This document shows, piece by piece, positions 12,902-21,231 of a DNA stretch of 64,000 bases. The DNA comes from Burkholderia humptydooensis (lineage in GTDB: Bacteria; Pseudomonadota; Gammaproteobacteria; Burkholderiales; Burkholderiaceae). The DNA lies in NCBI RefSeq assembly GCF_001513745.1, contig NZ_CP013382.1:2356001-2420000 (forward strand). The letters are read 5' to 3'. Each line of letters opens with the position of its first letter. Positions within the stretch are counted from its first letter, which is position 1. The notes under the pieces are model-generated. The model saw only the letters and a program-made list of their open reading frames with translations, was not told where the DNA came from and searched no databases. Both the position numbers and the translations under genes were made by a program.

Positions 12902-14664
12902 AAATCACCGACATCTACGTGGCGAACGTGCTCGGCATCCGCACGGCGGATATCCGGCTCGCGAAGCCTGTCGCCCTCTTCACCGGCCCGAACGGCGCCG
13001 GCAAGAGCAGCCTGCAGGAAGCGGTGCGTATGGCGCTCACCGGCGACACCGTGCGCGTCGCGCTGAAGAAGGAATACGGCTCGCTCGTCACCGAGGGGGC
13101 TGACGGCGGCCAGATCGTGGTCGCGTGCGGCGAGCAAGCGAATAGCGTCACGCTGCCGTCGGGAAAGCTCAAGCGCGAGTTCGTCGAGGATCCGCGCTTG
13201 CCGCTGGTGCTCGACGCGCAGCGGTTCGCTCACCTCGGCGCGACCGAGCGCCGGGCGTTCCTGTACGACCTGATGGGCGTGAAGATCGGCGTCGACGAAA
13301 TGCGCAGCCGGCTGCTGGAAAAGCTCGGGGTCCGTGGCGATGCGGTGCCCGCCCCCACCGCCGCGCGGCTAGCAGCCATCACACCGATGTTGCGAGCCGG
13401 CTTTGAAGCGGCGCAGAAGGAAGCGGCCGACCGCGCGCGCGGCGCGAAGCAGTCGTGGCGCAACGCAACCGGCGAGACGTACGGCAGCCAGAAGGCAGCC
13501 ACCTGGCGCCCGGCGCCGGTCGAGTTCGACGAAGCAGCATTGCGGAAGCTCACGGGCGATCGTGCGGCGCTCGACGACCGGATCGGCGAACTGCAGCAGC
13601 AGATCGGCGCGGCCGACGCGGCGGACACCGCGGCACGTGCGCGCGCGTCGAAAATCGCCGACCTGCGCACCCGCGCCGCCGGTTACGCAAAGGCGGTCGA
13701 GCTCGCGCAGCTCGCCGACGAGCAGGTAGCCGAATTCCTGCCCAAGGTCGAAGCGCTTCGTGTCCGCGCCGGTGCGGCGCCGGCCGGCACCGAATGTACG
13801 TGCCCGGAATGCGGCGCGCTCCTGCGCTACCTCAACGGCGTCCTGTCTGCGGCGGCCGCAGCCGGCGCACGCGACGCTGACGCGGCCGCAAAGCTGCCTG
13901 AGTACGAGCAGGGTCTGAAAACGCTGCAAAACGCGGCCGCGAATCGCAAACGCGACGTCGAAGCGGCGGACGCGGCCGCGACGCAGCTGCGGGCACTCGA
14001 AGACGACGTGGAGGACAGCGGCGCGGCCGCCGCACGCGAGAGCGGCGACGCCGCGCGTTCCGAACTGGCCGACCTCCAACGCCGCCGAAAGCAGCTCGAC
14101 ATCGACATCGCTACGCTTCGCGAAATCGAACGGCGCGCCGCCAGCGCTGTCGATCTGGCAAAGCAGGCTGCGGCACTGCACGAAGACGTCGCGGCGTACG
14201 AGGCGATCGCCGACGCGCTCACGCCGAACGGAATCCCGGCCGACCTGCTCAGCGAAGCGCTGACGCCGATGAACGAGCGCCTCGTCGCGCTCGCCGAGAT
14301 GTCCGAATGGGCCGACGTGACGATCACGTCGGAGATGGAGATCTTCGCCGACGGGCGCGCGTACGCCCTGCTGTCCGAATCGGAACGCTGGCGCGTCGAC
14401 GCACACATCGCCGCAGCGATCAGCCACTTCTCAGGCCTGAAGCTGCTCGTGCTCGATCGCGCCGACGTCCTGGTCGGCCCGGAGCGCGATCGACTGCTCT
14501 ACTGGCTCGACGATCTGGCCTACGCCGGTCAGATCGACACGGCGCTCGTGTTCATGAGCCTGAAAACGCCGCCCGGTGGCCTGCCGGAGGCCATCGAGGC
14601 TTTCTGGGTCGAGGGCGGTCAGGTCGCGCCGGCCGCGCAACATGCAATACGGGAGGCAGCGTGA
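12898..14664 (+). CDS. SbcC/Rad50-like AAA ATPase
   Basis: This 588-aa protein starts at GTG 12898 (GTGA overlap). Walker A (TGPNGAGKSS) is at residues ~29-38. Two coiled-coil arms follow, with a CPEC zinc-hook-like motif at residues 302-305, as in SbcC/Rad50. Near the C-terminus LLVLDRADVL is a Walker B-like strand in which the usual Glu is replaced by Arg, so hydrolysis may differ. No SbcD nuclease partner is adjacent. It belongs to the recombination module and probably tethers or processes DNA ends. Confidence 0.8.
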   Translation: MKITDIYVANVLGIRTADIRLAKPVALFTGPNGAGKSSLQEAVRMALTGDTVRVALKKEYGSLVTEGADGGQIVVACGEQANSVTLPSGKLKREFVEDPRLPLVLDAQRFAHLGATERRAFLYDLMGVKIGVDEMRSRLLEKLGVRGDAVPAPTAARLAAITPMLRAGFEAAQKEAADRARGAKQSWRNATGETYGSQKAATWRPAPVEFDEAALRKLTGDRAALDDRIGELQQQIGAADAADTAARARASKIADLRTRAAGYAKAVELAQLADEQVAEFLPKVEALRVRAGAAPAGTECTCPECGALLRYLNGVLSAAAAAGARDADAAAKLPEYEQGLKTLQNAAANRKRDVEAADAAATQLRALEDDVEDSGAAAARESGDAARSELADLQRRRKQLDIDIATLREIERRAASAVDLAKQAAALHEDVAAYEAIADALTPNGIPADLLSEALTPMNERLVALAEMSEWADVTITSEMEIFADGRAYALLSESERWRVDAHIAAAISHFSGLKLLVLDRADVLVGPERDRLLYWLDDLAYAGQIDTALVFMSLKTPPGGLPEAIEAFWVEGGQVAPAAQHAIREAA

Positions 14665-15284
14665 GAGAGGACATCGAGAAATATCTCGCCGCGACGTCGG
14701 AAGCCACGGCGAAGGCCGTGGCGACCGGAACCGGGCTCCCGCAGCTCGACGTGACGAAGGAGCTTAACCGGATGCTCGGCGAGGCGCTGGTCGAACGCGA
14801 GAAGCGGGCCGGCGGCGGTAACGAGTACGTGTACTGGCTCGCGCGCGCGGCGGACTGCGCCGCGCCGGCCAGCGACACGCCGCCGCCCGCCACAGCGCCG
14901 ACGCTCGTATCGGTCGGCCTCGTCGAGAACTCGGTGGACCCGAATTGCAGCGTCATTGACGTCGCGCGGATCATCGCGGACCTGCGCGCCGACGTCGAGC
15001 GCCTCACCGCCGAGCGCGACGCCGCGCAGCTGAAGGCCGACACCTGGCGCACAAACGCCGCGACGCTCGAGGCGCGTATCGACGAGCTGACGCTCGGTCC
15101 GGTCGGCGCACGTGCGCCGCTGTTTGTGACGGTCGGCCGCAAATGCAAGCCGAAGCGCCATACGTCACTCGAGAAGGCGCAGCAACGAGGTAGCGCACTC
15201 GTGCGCAGCGAACAGGAATCCGAGGTGCTCGTGCTCGAACCGGTCGGCCGGATTGTGCGCGGCACGCAGTGGATGCCCCGCTGA
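14661..15284 (+). CDS. Hypothetical phage protein with coiled coil (207 aa)
   Basis: Starts at GTG 14661, overlapping the ATPase stop. The first ~60 residues look like a winged helix (IEKYLAATSEATAKAVATGT, then LDVTKELNRMLGEALVER). A Pro/Ala linker and a coiled coil (DLRADVERLTAERDAAQLKA) follow, then a small beta domain. The neighbourhood suggests a DNA-binding partner of the ATPase. It is the last gene before the terminator at 15334. Confidence 0.6.
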   Translation: MREDIEKYLAATSEATAKAVATGTGLPQLDVTKELNRMLGEALVEREKRAGGGNEYVYWLARAADCAAPASDTPPPATAPTLVSVGLVENSVDPNCSVIDVARIIADLRADVERLTAERDAAQLKADTWRTNAATLEARIDELTLGPVGARAPLFVTVGRKCKPKRHTSLEKAQQRGSALVRSEQESEVLVLEPVGRIVRGTQWMPR

Positions 15285-15333
15285 TTCGACAGAGCCTATC
15301 CCGCGCGGCTTACCTCGGTCCGCGCGGCATTCG

Positions 15334-15363
15334 AAGGGCGCCGATCGGCGCCCTTCTCTTTTC
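15334..15363 (+). terminator. Rho-independent terminator upstream of the DGR cassette
   Basis: A 22-bp perfect palindrome (15334-15355, GGGCGCC arms around GATC) is followed by TTCTCTTTT. It ends about 11 bases before the VR2 gene start and just before its GGAG site, so it separates the recombination operon from the DGR cassette. Confidence 0.8.
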
Positions 15364-15373
15364 CGGAGAAACC

Positions 15374-15736
15374 ATGCAGATCCAGCTTCCCACGCTCGCC
15401 GACGGCGAGATCTACCTCGGTGGCTTTGTCGACAAGAACGGCGACGTCACACACACGGTCCTGCTGCCCGGCGATAACGATCGCGGCACCTGGCAGGAAC
15501 AGATGGACTGGGCCAAGAGCATCGGAGGTGATTTGCCGACGCGCGCCGAACTCGTGATCGCTTACGAACAGCACCGTGACCTGTTCGAGAAGGCTGCGTA
15601 TTGGTCGAACACGCCGGACGACGATCCGGATTATGCCGGCTGGGCGTGGTACCAGCACTTCGGCAACGGCAACCAGCACGACCGCCACCAGGTCACCGAG
15701 TTGCGCGCCCGCGCCGTCCGCAGATTGTCGATTTAA
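15374..15736 (+). CDS. DGR target protein 2 (carries VR2)
   Basis: This 120-aa paralogue of the VR1 protein shares LADGEIYLG, TVLLPGDND, MDWAKSIGGDLPTR and AYWSNTPDDDPD before the GWAWYQ start of the variable region. It ends RAVRRLSI. The fold is inferred to be C-type-lectin-like (DUF1566/FGE type), with the variable residues displayed on its binding face. CGGAG at 15364-15368 precedes ATG 15374. It is the first gene after the terminator, so DGR expression needs read-through or a promoter I cannot see. Confidence 0.9.
   Translation: MQIQLPTLADGEIYLGGFVDKNGDVTHTVLLPGDNDRGTWQEQMDWAKSIGGDLPTRAELVIAYEQHRDLFEKAAYWSNTPDDDPDYAGWAWYQHFGNGNQHDRHQVTELRARAVRRLSI
15635..15725 (+). repeat. Variable repeat VR2
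   Basis: A 91-bp gap-free match to the TR. Ten differences fall at TR adenines; the only other mismatch is the very first base, which probably lies outside the exchanged segment. The nine AAC positions read H, G, N, N, H, D, R, V, T. It sits 1.1 kb upstream of the TR. Confidence 0.95.
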
Positions 15737-15766
15737 TCCTTCATCCATTCACAATCGGAGCATGCA

Positions 15767-16231
15767 ATGACGATCACTCTCGAACAAATCGAGGCAGATC
15801 ATGCGCGCATCGGCGCGTTGATCGACGAGTTCAAGAAGCAGCCGCGAGCGACCGAGTATCACGTCGACGCCGTCACGGTCCCGCTCGCGGCCGGCGAGCG
15901 CATCGCCGGGCAGATTCTGCTCGAGGACGGCTCGCTGAGCCACTACCTGATTCTCCTGCCGGGCGAAGCCGAAGATCTGGACTGGGAAGCGGCGAAGGCG
16001 TGGGCCGCCGAACGCGGGGGCGAACTTCCGACGCGCCGTGAGCAGTCGCTGCTGTTCGCGAACTTGAAGGGCGAGTTCGAGGAACGGGCCTACTGGTCAG
16101 CCGAGCGGCACGCGGAAAACTCCGGCTGGGCGTGGTTCCAGGACTTCACCAGCGGCACCCAGAGCACCCACCACCAGGGCAACGAGTTGCGCGCCCGCGC
16201 CGTCCGCAGATTCATTCCTTCAGTAATTTGA
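15767..16231 (+). CDS. DGR target protein 3 (carries VR3)
   Basis: A 154-aa, more diverged paralogue. The core has VPLAAGERIAG, LILLPGEAEDLDW, AERGGELPTRREQ and ERAYWSAERH before GWAWFQ. Its N-terminus has an extra ~40 residues (LEQIEADHARIGALIDEFKK), probably a helix. After the variable region it ends RAVRRFIPSVI, unlike proteins 1 and 2. GGAG-like bases precede ATG 15767. It is followed within 15 bases by avd. Confidence 0.9.
   Translation: MTITLEQIEADHARIGALIDEFKKQPRATEYHVDAVTVPLAAGERIAGQILLEDGSLSHYLILLPGEAEDLDWEAAKAWAAERGGELPTRREQSLLFANLKGEFEERAYWSAERHAENSGWAWFQDFTSGTQSTHHQGNELRARAVRRFIPSVI
16121..16211 (+). repeat. Variable repeat VR3
   Basis: A 91-bp gap-free match to the TR with ten differences, all at TR adenines, including one in the TAC codon before the AAC run. 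The nine AAC positions read D, T, S, T, S, T, H, G, N. Its 28-base 3' block is the same as in the TR and other VRs. Confidence 0.95.
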
Positions 16232-16245
16232 CCATTTAATCCACC

Positions 16246-16620
16246 GTGGCCCTGCACACACAACTCCCGATCTATCGAGCGGCCTACGGGCTTCTCGATG
16301 ACGTGACCAACCTGGTCAAGAACATGCCCCGCGACTTCAAGCGCTCCATTGGCGAGAAGATCAGCGCGGAGTGCATCGAGATCATGGTTTTGGTGTTCCG
16401 CGCGAACGTTGCGTCGGACAAGTCGTCGCATCTGACAGAGCTGCTCGAACGCCTACAGGTGATCGAACTCCTCCTTCGGCTCAGCATGGACAAGAGACTC
16501 ATCTCGCGCGACGGCTACGCCGGCGCAGTCGAGAAAACGACGAGCATCGGGAAGCAGGCCAACGGTTGGAAGAACGCCGCGTATCGCCCGCATCGTGGAG
16601 GTCAAGGCCGCCATGACTGA
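16246..16620 (+). CDS. avd: DGR accessory protein Avd (four-helix bundle)
   Basis: This 124-aa protein has the length and helical pattern of Avd/bAvd, the pentameric RNA-binding partner that RTs of DGRs need for cDNA synthesis. Visible segments are LPIYRAAYGLLDDVTNLVKN, MPRDFKRSIGEKI, then LTELLERLQVIELLLRLS and KRLISRDGYAGAV. It starts at GTG 16246, and the stop overlaps the RT ATG (16613) by 8 bases. Placement between the VR genes and TR-RT is the canonical order. Confidence 0.9.
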   Translation: MALHTQLPIYRAAYGLLDDVTNLVKNMPRDFKRSIGEKISAECIEIMVLVFRANVASDKSSHLTELLERLQVIELLLRLSMDKRLISRDGYAGAVEKTTSIGKQANGWKNAAYRPHRGGQGRHD

Positions 16621-17953
16621 GCGATCTCTCAATCTGGTCGTGCCGCTGGCTCACAAGGCCACCGCCATGCGCAATGAGGAAACTGACCGCCGGCGTGCGG
16701 AAAGGTCCAGCGCAGTTTCCCGACTGAGCAATCGGCTGGGCGACGTAGATTGCACGATACCTCCGGCTGGGCGTGGTACCAGAACTTCAACAACGGCAAC
16801 CAGAACAACAACCACCAGAACAACGAGTTGCGCGCCCGCGCCGTCCGCAGATCGAGGGCCGTTATCGTTCGCCGAACTGGTCGAAGCGTATCTCAATTGT
16901 CGGCGAACGAAGCGAAACAGCAATGCGGCGCTCGCGTTCGAGATGCGGCTCGAACGGAACCTGCGCCGACTGTACGACGAGCTGGCCGACGGCAGCTACA
17001 CGCCGGGCCGCTCGAAGTGCTTCGTCATCACGCGACCGAAGCCGCGCGAAGTCTGGGCGGCAGCGTTTCGCGATCGCATCGTGCATCACCTGCTTTACAA
17101 CCGGATCGGCCCGCGCTTCGAGCGTTCGTTCATCGCCGACTCGTGCGCATGCATCAAGGGACGCGGCACGCTGTATGCCGCCGAACGTCTGGAATCGAAG
17201 GTGCGATCGATCACGCAGAACTGGTCGATACGCGCGTTCTATCTAAAGTGCGATCTCGCGAACTTCTTCGTCAGCATCGACAAGTGCATCCTGCTCGACC
17301 TGCTGCTCGCGAAGATCTCCGAGCCGTTCTGGCGCGCGCTGACCGAGCGCGTGCTGATGCACGATCCGCGGGACGACTTCGAATACCACGGCGATCCGGT
17401 GATGATGCAACTCGTGCCACCGCATAAGCGCCTGATGGAACAAGCCGAGAACCTCGGACTGCCGATCGGAAACCTGTCGAGCCAGTTCTTCGCGAACGTA
17501 TACCTCGACGTGCTTGACCAGCGCGCGAAGCATATTCTCGGCGCGCGGCATTACATCCGATATGTCGACGATTTCGTGTTCCTGCACGATTCACCGGCGC
17601 GCCTGAATGAAATTCTCGCCGACGTGACGACATTCCTTCCGGAACGCCTCGGCGTGCGGATCAATCAGCGAAAGACGATTTTGCAGCCGGTAGACCGCGG
17701 CGTCGACTTCGTCGGTCAGGTAATCAAACCATGGCGCCGTGAAACGCGGAAGCGCACACGCAACGAGGCATACCGACGTGTCGCGGCGACGCCGAGCGAG
17801 GATCTCATGCCGATGGCGAATTCCTATTTCGGGCTGATGCGGCAGGCGTCGGCCAGTCATTATGACCGCGCGCAGCTCGCGAACGTCGTGCGCTCACGCG
17901 GCAAAGCCGTCGATGGCGCGCTCACAAAAACCTATCGGAGTTCGAACGCATGA
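16613..17953 (+). CDS. DGR reverse transcriptase
   Basis: Group-II-intron-type RT. Motif A has Asp214 (KCDLANFFVSID), the DGR hallmark is IGNLSSQFFANVYLD and the catalytic site is YVDD at ~317-320; a VDFVGQVI segment follows. RT homology starts only at LSFAELVEAY, about residue 82. No ATG, GTG or TTG occurs in frame between the TR and that point, so the best start is ATG 16613 (overlapping the avd stop), giving 446 aa with the TR inside the frame. GTG 16595 is an alternative. With Avd it makes adenine-mutagenised cDNA from the TR transcript. The stop overlaps the methyltransferase start as ATGA. Confidence 0.93.
   Translation: MTERSLNLVVPLAHKATAMRNEETDRRRAERSSAVSRLSNRLGDVDCTIPPAGRGTRTSTTATRTTTTRTTSCAPAPSADRGPLSFAELVEAYLNCRRTKRNSNAALAFEMRLERNLRRLYDELADGSYTPGRSKCFVITRPKPREVWAAAFRDRIVHHLLYNRIGPRFERSFIADSCACIKGRGTLYAAERLESKVRSITQNWSIRAFYLKCDLANFFVSIDKCILLDLLLAKISEPFWRALTERVLMHDPRDDFEYHGDPVMMQLVPPHKRLMEQAENLGLPIGNLSSQFFANVYLDVLDQRAKHILGARHYIRYVDDFVFLHDSPARLNEILADVTTFLPERLGVRINQRKTILQPVDRGVDFVGQVIKPWRRETRKRTRNEAYRRVAATPSEDLMPMANSYFGLMRQASASHYDRAQLANVVRSRGKAVDGALTKTYRSSNA
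16762..16852 (+). repeat. Template repeat TR
   Basis: Read in the frame of the targets it contains nine AAC codons plus CAG/CAC, the classic adenine-rich DGR template; AAC can mutate to many codons but not to a stop. All three VRs align to it over 91 bp without gaps. The 3' block from GAGTTG to CGCAGAT is adenine-poor and shared. It lies within the RT ORF in a different frame, where it would encode a Thr/Arg-rich stretch. Confidence 0.95.
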
Positions 17954-19713
17954 AGCGCGACCTGATGACGTTACCTCTTGATCTCGGTAGTGAACTGATC
18001 ATTGACAACTTCGCTGGCGGCGGCGGCGCGAGCACTGGCCTTGAGCGCGCGTTTGGCCGCCCCGTCGACGTCGCGATCAACCACGATCGCGAAGCACTCG
18101 CGATGCACGCGGCGAACCATCCGCAGACGGCGCACTACTGCGAAAGCGTGTTCGACGTCGATCCTGTCGCCATCACGGGGAACCAGCCCGTCGGCCTCGT
18201 TTGGCTTTCACCAGACTGCAAGCACTTCTCGAAGGCGAAGGGCGGCAAGCCGGTATCGAAGAAGATCCGCGGGCTCGCGTGGATCGCGCTGCGCTGGTGC
18301 CTGAAGACGTCCCCGCGAGCATTCATGCTCGAGAATGTCGAGGAATTCGTGACGTGGGCCGACCTGATCGAGATCAGTCCCGGAAAGTGGATTCCCGACC
18401 CGGCGAAGAAGGGTGAAACGTTCGAGGCGTTCATCGACATGCTGACCACGGGTGTCCGTCGCGATCACCCGGCGCTGACCGAAGCCTGCGAAGTGCTCGG
18501 AATACCGCTCGATGGGCCAGAAGCCGATCGCTTGGCCGCGGGCTTGGGATACGACGTCGAATACCGCATGCTGCGCGCGTGCGACTACGGCGCACCGACG
18601 ATCCGGAAGCGCCTCTTTGTAGTTGGCCGACGCGACCATCTGCCAATCGTCTGGCCGGCGCCGACGCACGGCGATCCAAAAAGCGCGGCAGTGCGTGCCG
18701 GCGCGCTGCAACCGTGGCGCACCGCGGCAGACTGCATCGACTGGTCAATTCCGTGTCCGTCGATCTTCGAGCGCGAGCGGCCTCTGAAAGATGCCACGCT
18801 GCGCCGCATCGCACGCGGCATCATGAAATTCGTCGTGAACAGCGCCGATCCATTCATCGTCAAGTTCTCGCAGAACAGCACAGGACAGATGCTTGATGAG
18901 CCATTCCATACCGTGATGGCTGGCGCACCGCGATTCGGCCTCGTCGTACCGACACTCGTGCAAACCGGCTACGGCGAACGAGCCGGCCAGTCGCCGCGCG
19001 TTCCCGGCCTCGACAAGCCGCTCGGCACGGTTGTCGCGGGCAGCGCAAAGCACGCGCTCGTGTCAGCCTTCCTCGCGAAACACTACGGCGGCCACGAGTC
19101 CCCTGGCGCGGCGGCCGGCGCTCCGATCAGCACGATCACGACGCAGGACCATCACCATCTGGTAACTGCGCAGCTCGTCGGATGCGGCGGCCGTGCCGCC
19201 CAATCGCGGCCGCGCGACGCCGGTGAGCCGACAGCGACGATCACGGCGAAGGCAGACACGGCAGTAGCCGTCTCTCATCTGGTCAAGCTGCGCGGCACCT
19301 GCCGCGACGGCTCGCGCGTCGATGAACCGCTGCACACGATCAGCGCCGGCGGCACTCATCACGCCGAGGTGCGCGCGTTCCTCGTCGCCTATTACGGCAA
19401 CGACAAGGACGGCGCTGATCTGCGAGATCCGATGCGAACCGTGCCGACACACGACCGGTTCGGCCTTGTCACGATCCACGGCGAGGACTACGCGATCGTC
19501 GACATCGGCATGCGCATGCTGACGCCGCGCGAACTCGCGCGCGCGCAGGGGTTCCCCGACAGCTACGTACTCGATCCGATCGTCAATGGCAAGCCGCTCT
19601 CGAAGTCCGCACAGGTCCGCATGATCGGCAACAGTGTGGCTCCCGACGTCGCGACCGCACTGATCCGCGCGAACTTCGCCCATGAACAACAGCTCGCGCA
19701 CGCCGCGGCCTGA
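17950..19713 (+). CDS. DNA (cytosine-5) methyltransferase
   Basis: This 587-aa protein has the C5-MTase motifs in order: I (DNFAGGGGASTG), IV (LSPDCKHFSKAKGGKP with the catalytic Cys), VI (MLENVEEF), VIII (YGAPTIRKRLFVVGRR) and X (GNSVAPDVATALI). Between VIII and X is a long target-recognition region with repeated PLGTV/PLHTI/PMRTVP-type segments, common in large phage MTases. It transfers methyl from SAM to cytosine, probably to protect phage DNA from host restriction. No restriction enzyme is adjacent. ATGA coupling to the RT is unusual. Confidence 0.9.
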   Translation: MKRDLMTLPLDLGSELIIDNFAGGGGASTGLERAFGRPVDVAINHDREALAMHAANHPQTAHYCESVFDVDPVAITGNQPVGLVWLSPDCKHFSKAKGGKPVSKKIRGLAWIALRWCLKTSPRAFMLENVEEFVTWADLIEISPGKWIPDPAKKGETFEAFIDMLTTGVRRDHPALTEACEVLGIPLDGPEADRLAAGLGYDVEYRMLRACDYGAPTIRKRLFVVGRRDHLPIVWPAPTHGDPKSAAVRAGALQPWRTAADCIDWSIPCPSIFERERPLKDATLRRIARGIMKFVVNSADPFIVKFSQNSTGQMLDEPFHTVMAGAPRFGLVVPTLVQTGYGERAGQSPRVPGLDKPLGTVVAGSAKHALVSAFLAKHYGGHESPGAAAGAPISTITTQDHHHLVTAQLVGCGGRAAQSRPRDAGEPTATITAKADTAVAVSHLVKLRGTCRDGSRVDEPLHTISAGGTHHAEVRAFLVAYYGNDKDGADLRDPMRTVPTHDRFGLVTIHGEDYAIVDIGMRMLTPRELARAQGFPDSYVLDPIVNGKPLSKSAQVRMIGNSVAPDVATALIRANFAHEQQLAHAAA

Positions 19714-19731
19714 CCCACAGAGAACACCACC

Positions 19732-21231
19732 ATGAACGACCACCAACAGAGCCGCGCTGATGCACTTCTTTATGAACACGATGACGGGGGCTATGCAGTC
19801 GCATCTACCGCAGAAGACGCCGCATTCACGCGAGACGATCCGGCCTGGCATCGTCTTGGCCCTGTGATCGTTTATGGCAATACCACTGCGTCCCCTATCG
19901 AGCAGCCCGCACCGCTCACGGCGCAGGCTGAACAGCATGCAGATTGGCGCGGAGATTTCGAGCGTCAGGCGAACGCGGCGGGTTTTGACCTATCCCGCGA
20001 GGAATTTGGAGGAGAGTATTGCCATCCCGATTCAGCGGACGCATTCCGTTGGTATTACACCGGTCGTCTCGACGAAGCGTGTTCAGGCACCCCATCTTCG
20101 CAGCCCGCAGCAGCGCCGATCGAAGAACGTATCCGCATGCTCGAAACACAGTTGTCCGGCGAGCGCCGACAAGTCGAAATCTGGAAGGCGCGCGCGAAGG
20201 AATGGTGCACCAAATTCAACGAACTCGAAGACATGATGTTTCGCATAGGAGATCGCGCCACCTCTGCCAATGAGACAGGTGCGGAAGGGGCGAAGCCGAT
20301 CGCATGGTTCATCGACTGGCCCGACGAGCCCGAACTCGGGCATTACTTCGCAGAAGAACCATGTGATCCCAAGTATGGACGCAGCCGCGCTCTCGGTTTC
20401 ATCGAATCCCGCTCCCCCGCTATGGTGGCAGCAGCGCCGGCCGACGAGCGGGCGACTGGATTGCGACGTATCGGCTACGCGACGCTTCAACACGGCGAAC
20501 CCATTCATGTCCGCCTCAACGGGACGATGCCGGAAACGTTCGCCGAAGGTTACAGCGGCGCACCCGTGTTCATTCCGACCGAAGAAGCCCGCGCGGCAGC
20601 ATCGCCCGCTGCGGAGACAGTGACGGAAAACCTATGGGGAATCGTTCGCAGACTGGAGCGTGGATACAACGCACAAGCTTGCGCTAATGAACTTCGCGCT
20701 CTGCTGGCCGTCCCGCAACCCGCGCAGGCCGACGCTCGGGACGAAGACACATACGTCGCAAAGCGCATGGCCGAAACGCTGGCCACCGTCTACGCAACGA
20801 TCATCGGAGATGACCCCGTTGACGCCGACGACGACCTCAACGCTATCGAGCGTGTCGTGCGGGCCGCTCAGGTTCTCCGACTCGAAGTCGATCTTTACCG
20901 CGCGCAGGCCGACGCACCGGCAGAGGCGCGCGAGCCGGACTGCTGGGCAATCCTCACGCCAAACGGCTCAAGGCTGGTGTCACCTGACGAGGCAAAGGGC
21001 CGCAAGGATGCTTATCCACTCTACACCGCCCCGCCCACCGCGAAGGTGGCAAGCCTGACGGACGAGCAGAGAAACGTAATCGAAAACGCGATGAACTGCC
21101 TAGATGCCGCTGTCACGCTCACTCAAGATGGATACGACGGCGAACCAGGCCCAGCATCGCAATGGGATGCACACGCACATCAGCTCGTCCGCGAACTGCG
21201 CGCACTTCTCAATGGAGCCGACCATGCTTGA
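19732..21231 (+). CDS. Large mosaic hypothetical phage protein (499 aa)
   Basis: No single known family. The protein is a chain of short phage-type modules joined by Ala/Pro linkers: an N-terminal HDDGGYAVAS segment, a FRWYYTGRLDEACSG module, a coiled coil (RMLETQLSGERRQVEIWKAR), a PIAWFIDWPDEPELGHYF segment and a C-terminal CWAILTPNGSRLVSPDEAKG...YPLYTAPP module seen in many Burkholderia phage proteins. AGAGAACACC precedes ATG 19732. From here to 24 kb the DNA looks less GC-rich than the recombination module. Role unknown. Confidence 0.6.
   Translation: MNDHQQSRADALLYEHDDGGYAVASTAEDAAFTRDDPAWHRLGPVIVYGNTTASPIEQPAPLTAQAEQHADWRGDFERQANAAGFDLSREEFGGEYCHPDSADAFRWYYTGRLDEACSGTPSSQPAAAPIEERIRMLETQLSGERRQVEIWKARAKEWCTKFNELEDMMFRIGDRATSANETGAEGAKPIAWFIDWPDEPELGHYFAEEPCDPKYGRSRALGFIESRSPAMVAAAPADERATGLRRIGYATLQHGEPIHVRLNGTMPETFAEGYSGAPVFIPTEEARAAASPAAETVTENLWGIVRRLERGYNAQACANELRALLAVPQPAQADARDEDTYVAKRMAETLATVYATIIGDDPVDADDDLNAIERVVRAAQVLRLEVDLYRAQADAPAEAREPDCWAILTPNGSRLVSPDEAKGRKDAYPLYTAPPTAKVASLTDEQRNVIENAMNCLDAAVTLTQDGYDGEPGPASQWDAHAHQLVRELRALLNGADHA

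Noticed and set aside
16750..17427. Open frame that reads the TR in target frame and continues
   Set aside because: After the TR it runs into Arg-rich nonsense in the wrong frame for the RT; it shows the TR coding frame but is not a gene.
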